A DNA stretch of 45,547 nucleotides from JAGORL01 sp964372415 (GTDB taxonomy: Bacteria; Patescibacteriota; Patescibacteriia; UBA9934). The position numbers and the translations under genes are program-made. The DNA lies in NCBI GenBank assembly GCA_964372415.1, contig CAYJQH010000006.1, forward strand, positions 1 through 45,547, given 5' to 3'. This document shows, piece by piece, positions 32,983 to 42,056 of this stretch (position 1 is its first letter; the number at the start of each line of letters is the position of its first letter). The notes under the pieces were generated by a model that was given only the letters and a program-made list of their open reading frames with translations, was not told the DNA's origin and did no database searches.

Positions 32983-33795
32983 ATGCTTGGTTCCTGGCGT
33001 TCCTCAAATGCTACCCGCTTAGCGCTTAGAAATTTGTTTATTGCGTTACTTATTGTTTTTATCTTAACCCTTCTTAACCGTCTGCCTGGCGTTGAGCGAG
33101 TCACTAATAAATTCCAAGCATCTATCGTCACAGCCGGAACTGAAATGGGCAAAATTCTAAACCGAATTTTCGTTTCCGAAGATTCACTAAAAACGCAATT
33201 AACCGCCTGCCAAGAAGATCAAGCGCGCCTGTCGGTAATGGTTGTGGCTATCGACAACCAAACTAAAGAAATTAGTGAGTTACGTTCACTCCTGAATTAT
33301 TCAGCGCCAGTTGAAACGAAACCAATTGCAGCTCGGATTATTGCTCGGGCGGCCTTTGGTGAATCGAGTAACGTACTCATTGATCAAGGAGAAAACGATG
33401 GTGTCATAAAAGGGGCAGCAGTAGTTGTTGGCGAAGGGATGCTTTACGGTCTTGTTCACGAGGTGCGACCCCAGACCTCTTTAGTTCGCTTAATTACTCA
33501 TGGAGAGGTTCAGGTGCCAGTCGGAATATCCGGAAAAAAACAAACAATTGGACTTACTCACGGCAGGGAAGGGGACCTGATTTCAATGGAGTTCGTACCT
33601 CAGGAGGTGGAATTATTTTTAAATGATTTGGTGGTGACAAGTGGCCTCGATGGTAATCTGCCGCCTGGATTAATTGTTGGCAAAGTATCAGAAATTATCA
33701 ATATCGAAAGTGCGCCGTTTCAGGAAATACTTCTGTCCTTACTGTTTGACCCTCAAGATACCACGGCGATTCTTGTCCTAGTTCCTCAAATATGA
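32983..33795 (+). CDS. mreC: Rod-shape protein MreC
   Basis: A 270-aa envelope protein. One N-terminal membrane helix (about 17-37) is followed by a coiled coil (about 60-105) and then two small beta-barrels: ARIIARAAFGESSNVLIDQGENDGV in pieces, then DLVVTSGLDGNLPPGLIVGKV. That is the MreC layout. It would scaffold the elongation machinery outside the membrane. It overlaps mreD by ATGA and lies 37 nt after mreB. Confidence 0.93.
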   Translation: MLGSWRSSNATRLALRNLFIALLIVFILTLLNRLPGVERVTNKFQASIVTAGTEMGKILNRIFVSEDSLKTQLTACQEDQARLSVMVVAIDNQTKEISELRSLLNYSAPVETKPIAARIIARAAFGESSNVLIDQGENDGVIKGAAVVVGEGMLYGLVHEVRPQTSLVRLITHGEVQVPVGISGKKQTIGLTHGREGDLISMEFVPQEVELFLNDLVVTSGLDGNLPPGLIVGKVSEIINIESAPFQEILLSLLFDPQDTTAILVLVPQI

Positions 33796-34334
33796 ACTTG
33801 GGCAGAGTTATTTTTGAAGGAGTACTCATCTGGGTTATTATCTTAGTTCAGGGTTCATTTATTCATTCGTTGAGCGAACCGTTTTCGGCCTTTCCGCTAC
33901 TTCTTGTCTGGGGCCTAGTCATCCTTCATGAACGATCCCTTGTCTGGGGTACTTGGTGGCTTGTGCTAGCTGGATTCCTGTTAGAAATCCGCGGTCTTGG
34001 TGTGGGACTAACCGTGGTCTACGCTCTAACTGCGGTGGTAGCAGTGTTACTTATCAGATCGGTTTTTGCCAAACGCTCATTACTCGGTTTATTTGGGGTG
34101 ACTATTATTTCTAGTTTGGCCTTTTTAGTTTTATGGCTCTGTAGCACAATAGTGGTAAACGCCTGGTATGGCGAACCGCTTTTACTAGGCGTCAATCCTT
34201 CCGCCTTACTTTTTGTTCTGATCTCGGTTCCTATGGTTGTGGTCAGCGTGTCTTCCTTTAAACGACGAGTTACCAACCTTTTGCATCGTCGTGTTGATAC
34301 ACCGGCGCTTTATGACCTCCCGACACACCCGTAA
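33792..34334 (+). CDS. mreD: MreD-like rod-shape membrane protein
   Basis: A 180-aa polytopic membrane protein with about five helices and a basic C-terminal tail. Sequence identity within MreD is low, so the call rests on its position between mreC and PBP2, its length and its topology. It overlaps mreC by four bases (ATGA), and its end overlaps the PBP2 start by 23 nt. Confidence 0.82.
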   Translation: MNLGRVIFEGVLIWVIILVQGSFIHSLSEPFSAFPLLLVWGLVILHERSLVWGTWWLVLAGFLLEIRGLGVGLTVVYALTAVVAVLLIRSVFAKRSLLGLFGVTIISSLAFLVLWLCSTIVVNAWYGEPLLLGVNPSALLFVLISVPMVVVSVSSFKRRVTNLLHRRVDTPALYDLPTHP

Positions 34335-36207
34335 TCCATTTGGCCTCTCGACTGAGTCACCAGAGTGGCAACTATCGCCACTAGCTGATGGCGAGCTTGA
34401 AGCTATGGTCATTGGAGGAGGCCGATTACCAACCGAGCGGATGATGATGGGTAATTCGCTCCACACTAAAAAGTTGTTTATTTTTGGGCTCACGGTAATT
34501 ATTTTTTTCGTTTTTTTCTTTATTCGCACGGCTAGTTTACAGGTGGTGAACGGTGCTTATTACCGTTCTGTTGCCGACGCCAACCGAACACGTGTTCACG
34601 TTTTACCTTCGCACCGTGGTGTAATTCGTGACCGTAACGGCATTGTGCTCGCCGAAAATGTAGCTTCTTTTCAACTCTTAGGTTACCTGAGAGATTTACC
34701 AACAAATTTTGACGAAAAGGCAAAACTGCAAACTCAAGTTGCGCTTGATCTCGGTCTTGATGAACAGGTGATCGCTAATCGCTTAAGTAACGCCAAGCTC
34801 GATGAGGAAGTACTTATAGCGGAGGACATTCCATACGAGCGTGCCCTCATGTTTTTAGCCAACGTGGAGCGTTATCCAGGTTTTAGAGTGGCTTTTGCTG
34901 AGGATCGTCATTATTTAACCACCGATATTCCAACGTTGTCTCATGTCCTAGGCTACACTGGTCCCTTAACCGAAGAAAATTACAGTGAATTGTCGGGTCA
35001 GGGTTATAGACGCTTCGATACAATTGGTAAATCAGGAGTTGAGGCCTACTACGAAACGCTTTTACGCGGCAGTTTTGGCAGAGAAGAGATTGAGGTTGAT
35101 GCTCAGGGTCGAACGCTCAGAATATTATCTAGAACTGAAGCTCAAAACGGACAAGACTTCAATTTAAGCATCGATGCCAGATTGCAGGCTTATGTTGAAC
35201 TTGTTTTACAAGAACAACTTAAAACTACGCCAACCAAGCGGGCAGGGGTGGTAATTATGAAACCTGATAACGGCGAAGTTCTGGCCTTAGTATCTACTCC
35301 CGGATTTGATGCCAACAAGTTTACCGAGGGTATTGATGAAGCTACCTACTCGGCGTTCATAAATGATCCCAATGCGCCATTATTTCCACGCGTTTATGCT
35401 GGGGAATATCCGTCAGGTTCGGTCATCAAACCTACCTTCGGCGCCGTTGGTCTGACTGAGGGGGTAATTGAGGCGCAAACTACTTTTTTCTCATCAGGCG
35501 GGGTTATGCTCGGCAACAGATTCTTTCCTGATTGGCGAGCCGGCGGTCATGGGGTAACAAATATTTATCATGCCATTGCCGACTCGGTTAACACTTATTT
35601 TTATTTACTAGGCGGCGGTAACGAAACGTTTCAGGGTCTCGGGGTCGAGCGCTTGATGGCTGGAGCTCAACTTTTTGGTTACGGGCAACCAACGGGTATT
35701 GATTTATACGGTGAGGGCGATGGTTTTTTACCGTCCAAGGAATGGAAAGAAGCAACCAAAGGCGAACCGTGGTACATAGGTGACACCTATAATGTGTCCA
35801 TTGGTCAAGGAGATTTTTTGGTTACTCCACTCCAGGTGGCTCGCGCTACGGCGGTCATAGCCAATGGCGGCCAACTTATTACTCCGCACTTGCTACTTAA
35901 TAGTTCGAGTCAAGAAAACAAACGGATTATTGAGGAGGACATCTCTAAAATTATCCAAGATGCCATGCGCCGTACGGTCACCGCCGGCAGCGCCACATCG
36001 CTTCAGGTTGTACCCGTCGCGGTGGCTGGCAAGACGGGAACGGCTCAATGGTCAAATAGTTATGACCCACACTCTTGGTTTACTGGTTTTGCGCCTTATG
36101 ATTCACCGGAAATTGTTATTACGGTACTTGTCGAGCAGGGAGGTAAAACAAACGCAGCAATACCGATAAGCAGCCAAATCCTATCTTGGTACTTTGCTAA
36201 TCGTTAG
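34312..36207 (+). CDS. mrdA: Penicillin-binding protein 2 (transpeptidase)
   Basis: A class B PBP that crosslinks peptidoglycan during elongation. The cytoplasmic N-terminal region is followed by a membrane helix (about 55-75), a dimerisation domain (HRGVIRDRNGIVLAENV), and the transpeptidase domain. The catalytic motifs are SVIK in the SGSVIKPT block, SVN in ADSVNTYF and KTG in VAGKTGTAQWS. I chose the ATG at 34312, giving 631 aa. A longer frame from 34237 lies inside mreD. No RodA gene is present in the window. Confidence 0.95.
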   Translation: MTSRHTRNPFGLSTESPEWQLSPLADGELEAMVIGGGRLPTERMMMGNSLHTKKLFIFGLTVIIFFVFFFIRTASLQVVNGAYYRSVADANRTRVHVLPSHRGVIRDRNGIVLAENVASFQLLGYLRDLPTNFDEKAKLQTQVALDLGLDEQVIANRLSNAKLDEEVLIAEDIPYERALMFLANVERYPGFRVAFAEDRHYLTTDIPTLSHVLGYTGPLTEENYSELSGQGYRRFDTIGKSGVEAYYETLLRGSFGREEIEVDAQGRTLRILSRTEAQNGQDFNLSIDARLQAYVELVLQEQLKTTPTKRAGVVIMKPDNGEVLALVSTPGFDANKFTEGIDEATYSAFINDPNAPLFPRVYAGEYPSGSVIKPTFGAVGLTEGVIEAQTTFFSSGGVMLGNRFFPDWRAGGHGVTNIYHAIADSVNTYFYLLGGGNETFQGLGVERLMAGAQLFGYGQPTGIDLYGEGDGFLPSKEWKEATKGEPWYIGDTYNVSIGQGDFLVTPLQVARATAVIANGGQLITPHLLLNSSSQENKRIIEEDISKIIQDAMRRTVTAGSATSLQVVPVAVAGKTGTAQWSNSYDPHSWFTGFAPYDSPEIVITVLVEQGGKTNAAIPISSQILSWYFANR

Positions 36208-36226
36208 TTTAGTTGTTCACACTGAC

Positions 36227-36255
36227 TTGACTGGGTCGGGGAATGGCTGCATTAT
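36227..36255 (+). promoter_or_regulatory. Candidate promoter of greA
   Basis: TTGACT (36227-36232), a 17-bp spacer and CATTAT (36250-36255) are followed by a leader of about 48 nt with a hairpin (36270-36288). Confidence 0.55.
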
Positions 36256-36269
36256 GACGGAGAATGATT

Positions 36270-36288
36270 GACGCCGTTTTGCGGCGTC
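36270..36288 (+). other. Leader hairpin upstream of greA
   Basis: GACGCCG (36270-36276) pairs perfectly with CGGCGTC (36282-36288) around TTTTG. Only a weak T-rich stretch (TTCCTTGTTG) follows. It could be an attenuator, or a terminator for read-through from the PBP2 operon. Confidence 0.55.
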
Positions 36289-36309
36289 TTCCTTGTTGAA
36301 AGACCGCCT

Positions 36310-36771
36310 ATGTCAAACGGACCAGCATATCTTTCGCCTGTGGCGCTTGATGAGCTAAAAAAAGAGCTTGAGCACCGTGAAAAAGTGCTGCGTTCTGAAA
36401 TTGCTCAAAAAATCGGCGAGGCTAAAGAAATGGGTGACTTATCAGAAAATTTTGCTTATCACGAAGCACGTGATCAACAGGCCCAGAATGAAACACGCAT
36501 TATCCAGATAAAAGACATGCTTGTTAATGCGGTCGTTGTTCAGGAAAAAAAGGGTGGTCAAATTGGTCTAGGTTCAAAATTTGAAGTAAAAACTGGTAAA
36601 GACAGGCGAACCTTTGAAATTGTTGGCGAAAGCGAAGCTAACCCCATGGAAGGTAAGATAAGTAACGCGTCACCGCTTGGACGAGCTTTTCTCGGGCATG
36701 GCCTGGGTGATAAAGTGCAGGTCAATGTACCTTCAGGTACAATGAGTTACGAAATTTTGCGTATTGAATAG
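36310..36771 (+). CDS. greA: Transcription elongation factor GreA
   Basis: Rescues backtracked RNA polymerase by stimulating transcript cleavage. The N-terminal coiled coil carries the tip acidic motif in AKEMGDLSENFAYHEARD, with the D and E residues that act in the polymerase channel. The C-terminal FKBP-like domain runs from about residue 80 (LGSKFEVKTG) to the end. At 153 aa it is normal. The ATG at 36310 gives the usual start before AYLSPVAL; the longer frame begins inside the leader hairpin. lysS follows three bases after its stop. Confidence 0.96.
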   Translation: MSNGPAYLSPVALDELKKELEHREKVLRSEIAQKIGEAKEMGDLSENFAYHEARDQQAQNETRIIQIKDMLVNAVVVQEKKGGQIGLGSKFEVKTGKDRRTFEIVGESEANPMEGKISNASPLGRAFLGHGLGDKVQVNVPSGTMSYEILRIE

Positions 36772-36774
36772 GGT

Positions 36775-38220
36775 ATGAGTACGGATGAGCGAGCGGTGCG
36801 AGCTGAACGCCTTGAGGATCTACTTAAACTTGGTATTAATCCGTATCCCGGTACTACTGAACGAACAGCCTCAATCGGTCAGGTGCTTGAGAATTTCGAG
36901 ACACTAAAAAGTTCGCAAGAAATTTTTGTTATCGCCGGGCGAGTTTTAGCTATACGGTCGATTGGCGCCCTGACGTTTGTTCGTCTTGATGATGGCAGCG
37001 GCGTTATGCAAGCGGTGCTTCGCCGAGATGATTTGGGGGATGCTTACAAGATATTTGCTGATCACGCCGACGTTGGTGATTTTTTTGATTTTAAAGGTAC
37101 CGCGTTTATTACCAAAACCGGTGAACGATCTGTGTTGGTTTCTGCTCTACGCATAATATCTAAAGCCTTATCACCCTTACCGGAAAAATGGCACGGACTC
37201 CAAGACGTGGAAATTCGTTATCGTCATCGTGAGCTTGATTTGATCAGCAATCCAGAAATTCGTGAAAAATTTACCGCTCGTTCTAGGCTCGTCTCAACTA
37301 TCCGTAGACATTTGGATGAAGCTGGTTTTTTGGAGGTGGAAACACCCATGCTACAACCTATCCCTGGAGGGGCCAATGCTCGGCCCTTTGTGACTCATCA
37401 CCACGCACTCGGCGCCGATTTTTATTTACGCATTGCTCCCGAATTATATTTAAAGCGACTTATTGTTGGTGGTTTTGAAAAAGTTTACGAAATTGGTCGT
37501 TGTTTTAGAAATGAGGGCATTGATTTTTCGCATAACCCGGAATTTACCATGCTTGAGTTGTACTGGGCTTACGCGAATAAAGAAGAGTTTGTGAATTTTC
37601 TTGAGGGCTTACTGGCTAAGGTTATTCCGGCTAATGTCGGAGTGCCGCCTTGGCCGCGTCTCACTTTTCGCGAAGCCATCCTAAAAGAAACCGGAATCGA
37701 TATTGATACGCTTAAAACAGCTGCTCAGGTTGAGTCAGCTGCTCAGGCCAAAGGGCTATCAGTCGATTTTAAAAATTGCGTTGGTTTTGGTGAATATCTT
37801 GATGAACTTTGGAAAAAGACCGCGCGAACAAAAATTGTTAACCCAACCTGGGTTTTTGATTATCCAATAGATCTTAAGCCGCTGGCTAAAGCGCACCCCA
37901 CTGATCCCACAAAGAGCGCCACCTTGCAGCTTGTGGTTCAGGGTGTAGAGATTGTCAACGCTTACTATCACGAGCTCAACGATCCACTTGATCAACGACG
38001 ACGTTTCCTGGCTCAGCAGACATTACGTGAGCAGGGGAGCGAGGAGGCTCAGTGGACCGACGAAGATTTTTTGCAGGCTCTGCATCATGGCATGCCACCG
38101 ACGAGCGGGGTGGGAATTGGCATTGATCGCTTGGCGGCGCTCGTCACTGGTTCACACAATCTTAAAGAAATAATCTTGTTCCCGACGTTAAAACCTAAAA
38201 TAGGCGGGGAAGGGTTATGA
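36775..38220 (+). CDS. lysS: Lysyl-tRNA synthetase, class II
   Basis: Charges tRNA-Lys. The N-terminal OB-fold (about 45-130) binds the anticodon (IAGRVLAIRSIGALTFVRLDD in pieces). Class II motif 2 is FRNEGIDFSHNPEFTMLE, and motif 3 is GVGIGIDRLAALV near the C-terminus. At 481 aa it is slightly shorter than the E. coli enzyme, with a trimmed N-terminus. It ends in an ATGA overlap with the next gene. The greA-lysS pairing is common in bacteria. Confidence 0.96.
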   Translation: MSTDERAVRAERLEDLLKLGINPYPGTTERTASIGQVLENFETLKSSQEIFVIAGRVLAIRSIGALTFVRLDDGSGVMQAVLRRDDLGDAYKIFADHADVGDFFDFKGTAFITKTGERSVLVSALRIISKALSPLPEKWHGLQDVEIRYRHRELDLISNPEIREKFTARSRLVSTIRRHLDEAGFLEVETPMLQPIPGGANARPFVTHHHALGADFYLRIAPELYLKRLIVGGFEKVYEIGRCFRNEGIDFSHNPEFTMLELYWAYANKEEFVNFLEGLLAKVIPANVGVPPWPRLTFREAILKETGIDIDTLKTAAQVESAAQAKGLSVDFKNCVGFGEYLDELWKKTARTKIVNPTWVFDYPIDLKPLAKAHPTDPTKSATLQLVVQGVEIVNAYYHELNDPLDQRRRFLAQQTLREQGSEEAQWTDEDFLQALHHGMPPTSGVGIGIDRLAALVTGSHNLKEIILFPTLKPKIGGEGL

Positions 38221-38624
38221 GGGTACTTGTTTTTGGTACTTTTGACGGACTTCATGAGGGACACCTGCAGATGCTTAAACAAGCGCAAATTCAGGGTCAG
38301 GTGAATGTTTGTTTAGCGCCCGACTCTGTTGTTGAGCGCCTGAAAGGCAGGTTACCAATTAAAGACTATGAGGCTCGCCGTAAGGCGTTACTCGACTCAA
38401 AATTGGTGACCGCAGTTACCCCCTCTGATGCTATAGACGGACATTACGACAGCGTTAGACAAATGAAGCCAGACCTTATTGCCTTCGGCTACGACCAAAC
38501 ATTACTTCGTGAGAATTTTTTGAACTGGCAACAGGTTACCCATGACGAGACACCGCATCTTGTGCTACAACCTTACAAACCAGACATCTACAAATCTTCG
38601 TTTCTGCGACCGAACGACGCTTGA
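38217..38624 (+). CDS. Cytidylyltransferase-family nucleotidyltransferase (TagD/RibL-like)
   Basis: A 135-aa HIGH-superfamily nucleotidyltransferase. GTFDGLHEGH at residues 7-16 is the nucleotide-binding HxGH motif. The C-terminal region has the YKPDIYKSSFLR block in place of the usual ISST/S-R motif. The size fits glycerol-3-phosphate cytidylyltransferase (TagD) or archaeal-type FAD synthetase (RibL). Which substrate it uses cannot be read from sequence. It overlaps lysS by ATGA and lies 8 nt before serS. Confidence 0.85.
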   Translation: MRVLVFGTFDGLHEGHLQMLKQAQIQGQVNVCLAPDSVVERLKGRLPIKDYEARRKALLDSKLVTAVTPSDAIDGHYDSVRQMKPDLIAFGYDQTLLRENFLNWQQVTHDETPHLVLQPYKPDIYKSSFLRPNDA

Positions 38625-38632
38625 TAACATAT

Positions 38633-39898
38633 ATGATTGATCTAAAGTTATTTCGTGAGAATACCAAATTCTTTCGCGATGCTGCTAGCGCAAAAAACAT
38701 TGATATTGATGTTGATCTGATTTTAGATCTCGACCGACGTGTTCGTAGTTTGAAAGCGGAATTGGATACCATGAAAGCTCAGAAAAACGAGGCTTCAAAA
38801 GATATTGCCAAGGCGACCTCTAATGACCGCCAGACGCTTATTGAGTCGATGCGTCAGCTTGATCGCAAGTCAGAGGCGCTCGAGGCCGAATACACGCCAC
38901 TTGCTGAGGAACTAAATGAACTCTTACACAAGATACCCAATCCGCCCTTACCCGACGTACCACCTGGTAAGAATGATACGGAAAATAGAGAATTGCGAGT
39001 GGTTGGTCATAAGCCAAAGTTTACTTTTGTCCCTAAAGATCATTTGACTCTCGCCGAGGGATTAAAAATTATTGATGTCGAGCGGGCTCGCCAGTCAAGC
39101 GGGGCTCGTTTTGCGTATTTTGTAGGCGATGGAACACGCTTACAGTTGGCTCTCATTTCTTACGCGCTTGAGGTAACGACCAAATACGCTTACACCCCAG
39201 TTATTGTGCCGCATCTTATTACAGCTAAAGCCATGCGAGCCATGGGCTATCTGGAACACGGCGGACATGACGAAATTTATTACTTAGCTAAGGATAACTT
39301 GTATCTTATCGGCACCTCGGAGCAGGCTATAGGCCCAATGCATAGCGAGGAAATCATGGCGGCCGAAAATCTGCCGCTCCGTTATGTTGGTATCTCACCG
39401 TGTTATCGCCGTGAGGCGGGAAGCTATGGCAAAGATACAAAAGGTGTTATTCGCATGCACCAGTTTGATAAGGTCGAAATGTTTACCTTCTGCGCAGCTG
39501 ACAAATCAGCTGACGAGCACGCTCTGCATCTAGAAATTCAAGAAGAGCTGGTTAAAGGTCTTGGCCTTCCGTATCACGTACTTGATATTGTGTCGGGTGA
39601 TCTCGGGCTACCTGCGGCCAAAAAATGGGATATTGAAGTTTGGTTCCCATCTCAGGAGCGCTACCGTGAAACTCACTCCACAAGTAACTGCACTGATTTT
39701 CAAGCGAGACGTCTTAACACTCGTTATAAAACAGAAACAGGTAATCAGTTTGTCCACACCACGAATGGTACAGCTTTTGCTATCGGGCGAACCATGGCGG
39801 CGATTCTTGAGAATTTTCAAAGGGAAGATGGTAGCGTAACCATTCCTGAGGTTTTGCGACCCTATATGGGAGGTCAAAGTTTGTTAAAAAACTCTTAG
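38633..39898 (+). CDS. serS: Seryl-tRNA synthetase
   Basis: A class II synthetase for tRNA-Ser. The N-terminal long coiled-coil arm (about 28-100, charged) recognises the tRNA long variable arm. Motif 2 appears as SPCYRREAGSYGKDTKG, with the serine-binding TSEQ block before it. Motif 3 is TNGTAFAIGRTMAAILENFQ. The ATG at 38633 gives 421 aa and the standard MIDLKLFREN start. A TTG at 38621 would lie inside the previous gene. Confidence 0.96.
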   Translation: MIDLKLFRENTKFFRDAASAKNIDIDVDLILDLDRRVRSLKAELDTMKAQKNEASKDIAKATSNDRQTLIESMRQLDRKSEALEAEYTPLAEELNELLHKIPNPPLPDVPPGKNDTENRELRVVGHKPKFTFVPKDHLTLAEGLKIIDVERARQSSGARFAYFVGDGTRLQLALISYALEVTTKYAYTPVIVPHLITAKAMRAMGYLEHGGHDEIYYLAKDNLYLIGTSEQAIGPMHSEEIMAAENLPLRYVGISPCYRREAGSYGKDTKGVIRMHQFDKVEMFTFCAADKSADEHALHLEIQEELVKGLGLPYHVLDIVSGDLGLPAAKKWDIEVWFPSQERYRETHSTSNCTDFQARRLNTRYKTETGNQFVHTTNGTAFAIGRTMAAILENFQREDGSVTIPEVLRPYMGGQSLLKNS

Positions 39899-39901
39899 CA
39901 T

Positions 39902-41050
39902 GTGAACGTGGCACAAGCTAGAACGTGGGTAGAGATTTCTGGTCAGGCGCTTGGCATTAACCTGACGAGCCTCCGTTCGCTCCTCGCCCCTCAAACTGTA
40001 TTGTGCGCAGTAGTGAAAGCTAATGCCTACGGTCATGGACTTGAGGTCATAGGCCGTCTTTTAAACAAAGAGAAGGTCGAAATTTTAGCCGTTGATAACG
40101 TGGATGAGCTGTTGCTTTTAAGGACGGTGGCACCTCAGGCTAAAATTTTTGTCTTGGGTACAACTATAAATGAACGTCTGTCCGAGGTCGTGCAAGCCAA
40201 TGGTATTCAAACCATTAGTTCCCCTGAGGCTCTAAATAACCTTACGAACGCGGCGAGAAGCGTTGGTCGTAAAGCGGGTATTAGCCTAAAGATAGAAACC
40301 GGACTAAATCGCCAAGGGCTTGATAATCGTGAACTTGAGACTGTAGTTGGACAGCTGCCAAAAGCAGGGGAGTGGATAGAGGTGGTAAGTGTGGCCTCGC
40401 ATCTCGCTAATTCAGAGGACATTGAACAACAAGCGCAAACTAAGGCTCAGCTCAGGATATTTGAGAACACGCTTAGTTACCTCAAAACGCAAGGTGTTAT
40501 TCCAAAATACCGTCATATAGCTTGTTCCGCGGCCGCCCTTACGTCTCAAGAAAGTCGCCAAGACATGGTACGTTTTGGTATTGCGCTTTATGGTTTATGG
40601 CCTTCAGAAGCGGTAAAACGTCAAGTTATTTTTGGTAAACAACAAGTCGACTTGGTTCCGGTTTTAAGTTGGAAAACGCGAGTGGTACAAATTAAGAACA
40701 TTCCACCCGGTAGTCGGGTTGGTTACGGGGGAACTTTCTTAGCCAATCGACCGTTGCGTGTAGCTGTGCTGCCTGTCGGTTATTATGATGGCTACGATCG
40801 GGGACTATCAGGTAAGGGCGAGGTTATTGTTCGTGGCGTTCGCTGTCCAGTTTTAGGGCGCGTGTGTATGAACATGATGATGGTTGATGTTTCACAGGTA
40901 CCTGGTCTTAGGGCTCAGGAGATGGTTACTCTTTTGGGTAAGGATGGTATGCACTCTATAACGGCCAATGATTTAGCGGAAAAAATAGAAACTATTAATT
41001 ACGAGGTGGTTACTAGGATAAACCCCCTTTTGCCACGATTCGTGGTATGA
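39902..41050 (+). CDS. alr: Alanine racemase
   Basis: A PLP enzyme making D-alanine for peptidoglycan. The PLP lysine lies in AVVKANAYGHG near the N-terminus. The catalytic tyrosine lies in VGYGGTFLANRPLRVAVLP, with PVGYYDGYDR and the MNMMMVDVS block following. At 382 aa it is full length. The start is GTG (39902, or in-frame GTG 39908); no ATG fits. It is three bases after serS and overlaps the ftsQ-like gene by ATGA. Confidence 0.95.
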   Translation: MNVAQARTWVEISGQALGINLTSLRSLLAPQTVLCAVVKANAYGHGLEVIGRLLNKEKVEILAVDNVDELLLLRTVAPQAKIFVLGTTINERLSEVVQANGIQTISSPEALNNLTNAARSVGRKAGISLKIETGLNRQGLDNRELETVVGQLPKAGEWIEVVSVASHLANSEDIEQQAQTKAQLRIFENTLSYLKTQGVIPKYRHIACSAAALTSQESRQDMVRFGIALYGLWPSEAVKRQVIFGKQQVDLVPVLSWKTRVVQIKNIPPGSRVGYGGTFLANRPLRVAVLPVGYYDGYDRGLSGKGEVIVRGVRCPVLGRVCMNMMMVDVSQVPGLRAQEMVTLLGKDGMHSITANDLAEKIETINYEVVTRINPLLPRFVV

Positions 41051-41865
41051 GTCGTAATTTTCTACAAGTTTTCGAAGCCAAAGATTATAGTGGGGAAGCA
41101 GGTGGCAACCCGCTGTTTCCACACAGATCGCGTCGCTTACCTGGCTTAATTAAGTGGCTTTGTTTAGGTTTGTTTTTGCTAGGCTTCATAACGGTTACGG
41201 GATGGATTATTTACGGTCCCAAATGGCGTATCAATGACATGACAATAAGTGGTTTAGTCACCATTTCAGAGGACAACGTTCGTGAGGCTGCTTTAAACTA
41301 TCTTTCTGGCAATTACTTTTTTTTGCCGCGTAATCACCGTTGGTTTTTTTCACCAGGTAATCTTGAAGATGAGCTTTTAGCAATTTTTCCTTTTCGATCG
41401 GTTAAGACCGAGATAATAGGGAACACGTTGTCTATTATTGGCACAGAACAAACAACATTATTAGCTTTGTATTCTGGTGACAACAGAATCTTGTTTGACA
41501 GATCAGGTACCTACGTTGAGGTTACTAATGTCCCAGAATCACTGCCGCTAACGATTAGAACAGATGAGTTGATTAGTTTTGAAATTGGTCATCAAATTTT
41601 CTCTTCCGATGAGGTGGAGCGATTAATTGCTTTTGATGAAGGACTCCGCACTCGAAATATTACACCGCTCGAATATGAAATCGAAAAGTTGATCATGCCA
41701 TGGTTTAAGGTTTCAAGTAATCTGCCTTATTTAATTTACTTTGATGTTCAACAAAATATCGAATCACAACTTACGGTGTTGCAAGCCGTCATAAAGGAAT
41801 ACGACAATAACCAACCAAGTGAATATATTGACGTGCGTTTTGGAGACCGAGCGTTTGTTAAATGA
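41047..41865 (+). CDS. ftsQ: FtsQ/DivIB-like cell division protein
   Basis: A 272-aa single-pass membrane protein. A basic N-terminal cytoplasmic segment precedes one membrane helix (about 36-58), then a POTRA-like domain (about 62-130: INDMTISGLVTISEDNVREAAL in pieces) and a beta domain to the end. The layout and the position next to alr fit FtsQ/DivIB of the divisome. Primary sequence similarity is low, as usual for this family. It is the last gene before the structured intergenic region. Confidence 0.8.
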   Translation: MSRNFLQVFEAKDYSGEAGGNPLFPHRSRRLPGLIKWLCLGLFLLGFITVTGWIIYGPKWRINDMTISGLVTISEDNVREAALNYLSGNYFFLPRNHRWFFSPGNLEDELLAIFPFRSVKTEIIGNTLSIIGTEQTTLLALYSGDNRILFDRSGTYVEVTNVPESLPLTIRTDELISFEIGHQIFSSDEVERLIAFDEGLRTRNITPLEYEIEKLIMPWFKVSSNLPYLIYFDVQQNIESQLTVLQAVIKEYDNNQPSEYIDVRFGDRAFVK

Positions 41866-41913
41866 GTGTTGGAGGATTGTTATCATTACGTTAAACATAC
41901 GTATTAACGTTTT

Positions 41914-41933
41914 GCGACACAAGCAGTAGGGTA
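41914..41933. repeat. Copy 2 of the dispersed 20-22-nt motif
   Basis: CGACACAAGCAG followed by TAGGGTA matches the copy at 27994-28015 with one indel and two substitutions in the core. It lies between ftsQ and the structured RNA candidate. Confidence 0.45.
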
Positions 41934-42056
41934 AGGGCAGGGGAGCCAAAAGAGAGTAGTGGAAACACGGTAGGCAAAATGAATCACTAAATGGGGGATG
42001 ACTAAGATGTTAAATTTGCTCTAAAAAACAGACTAGGTAGTCAGCCGGAGTGTTTG

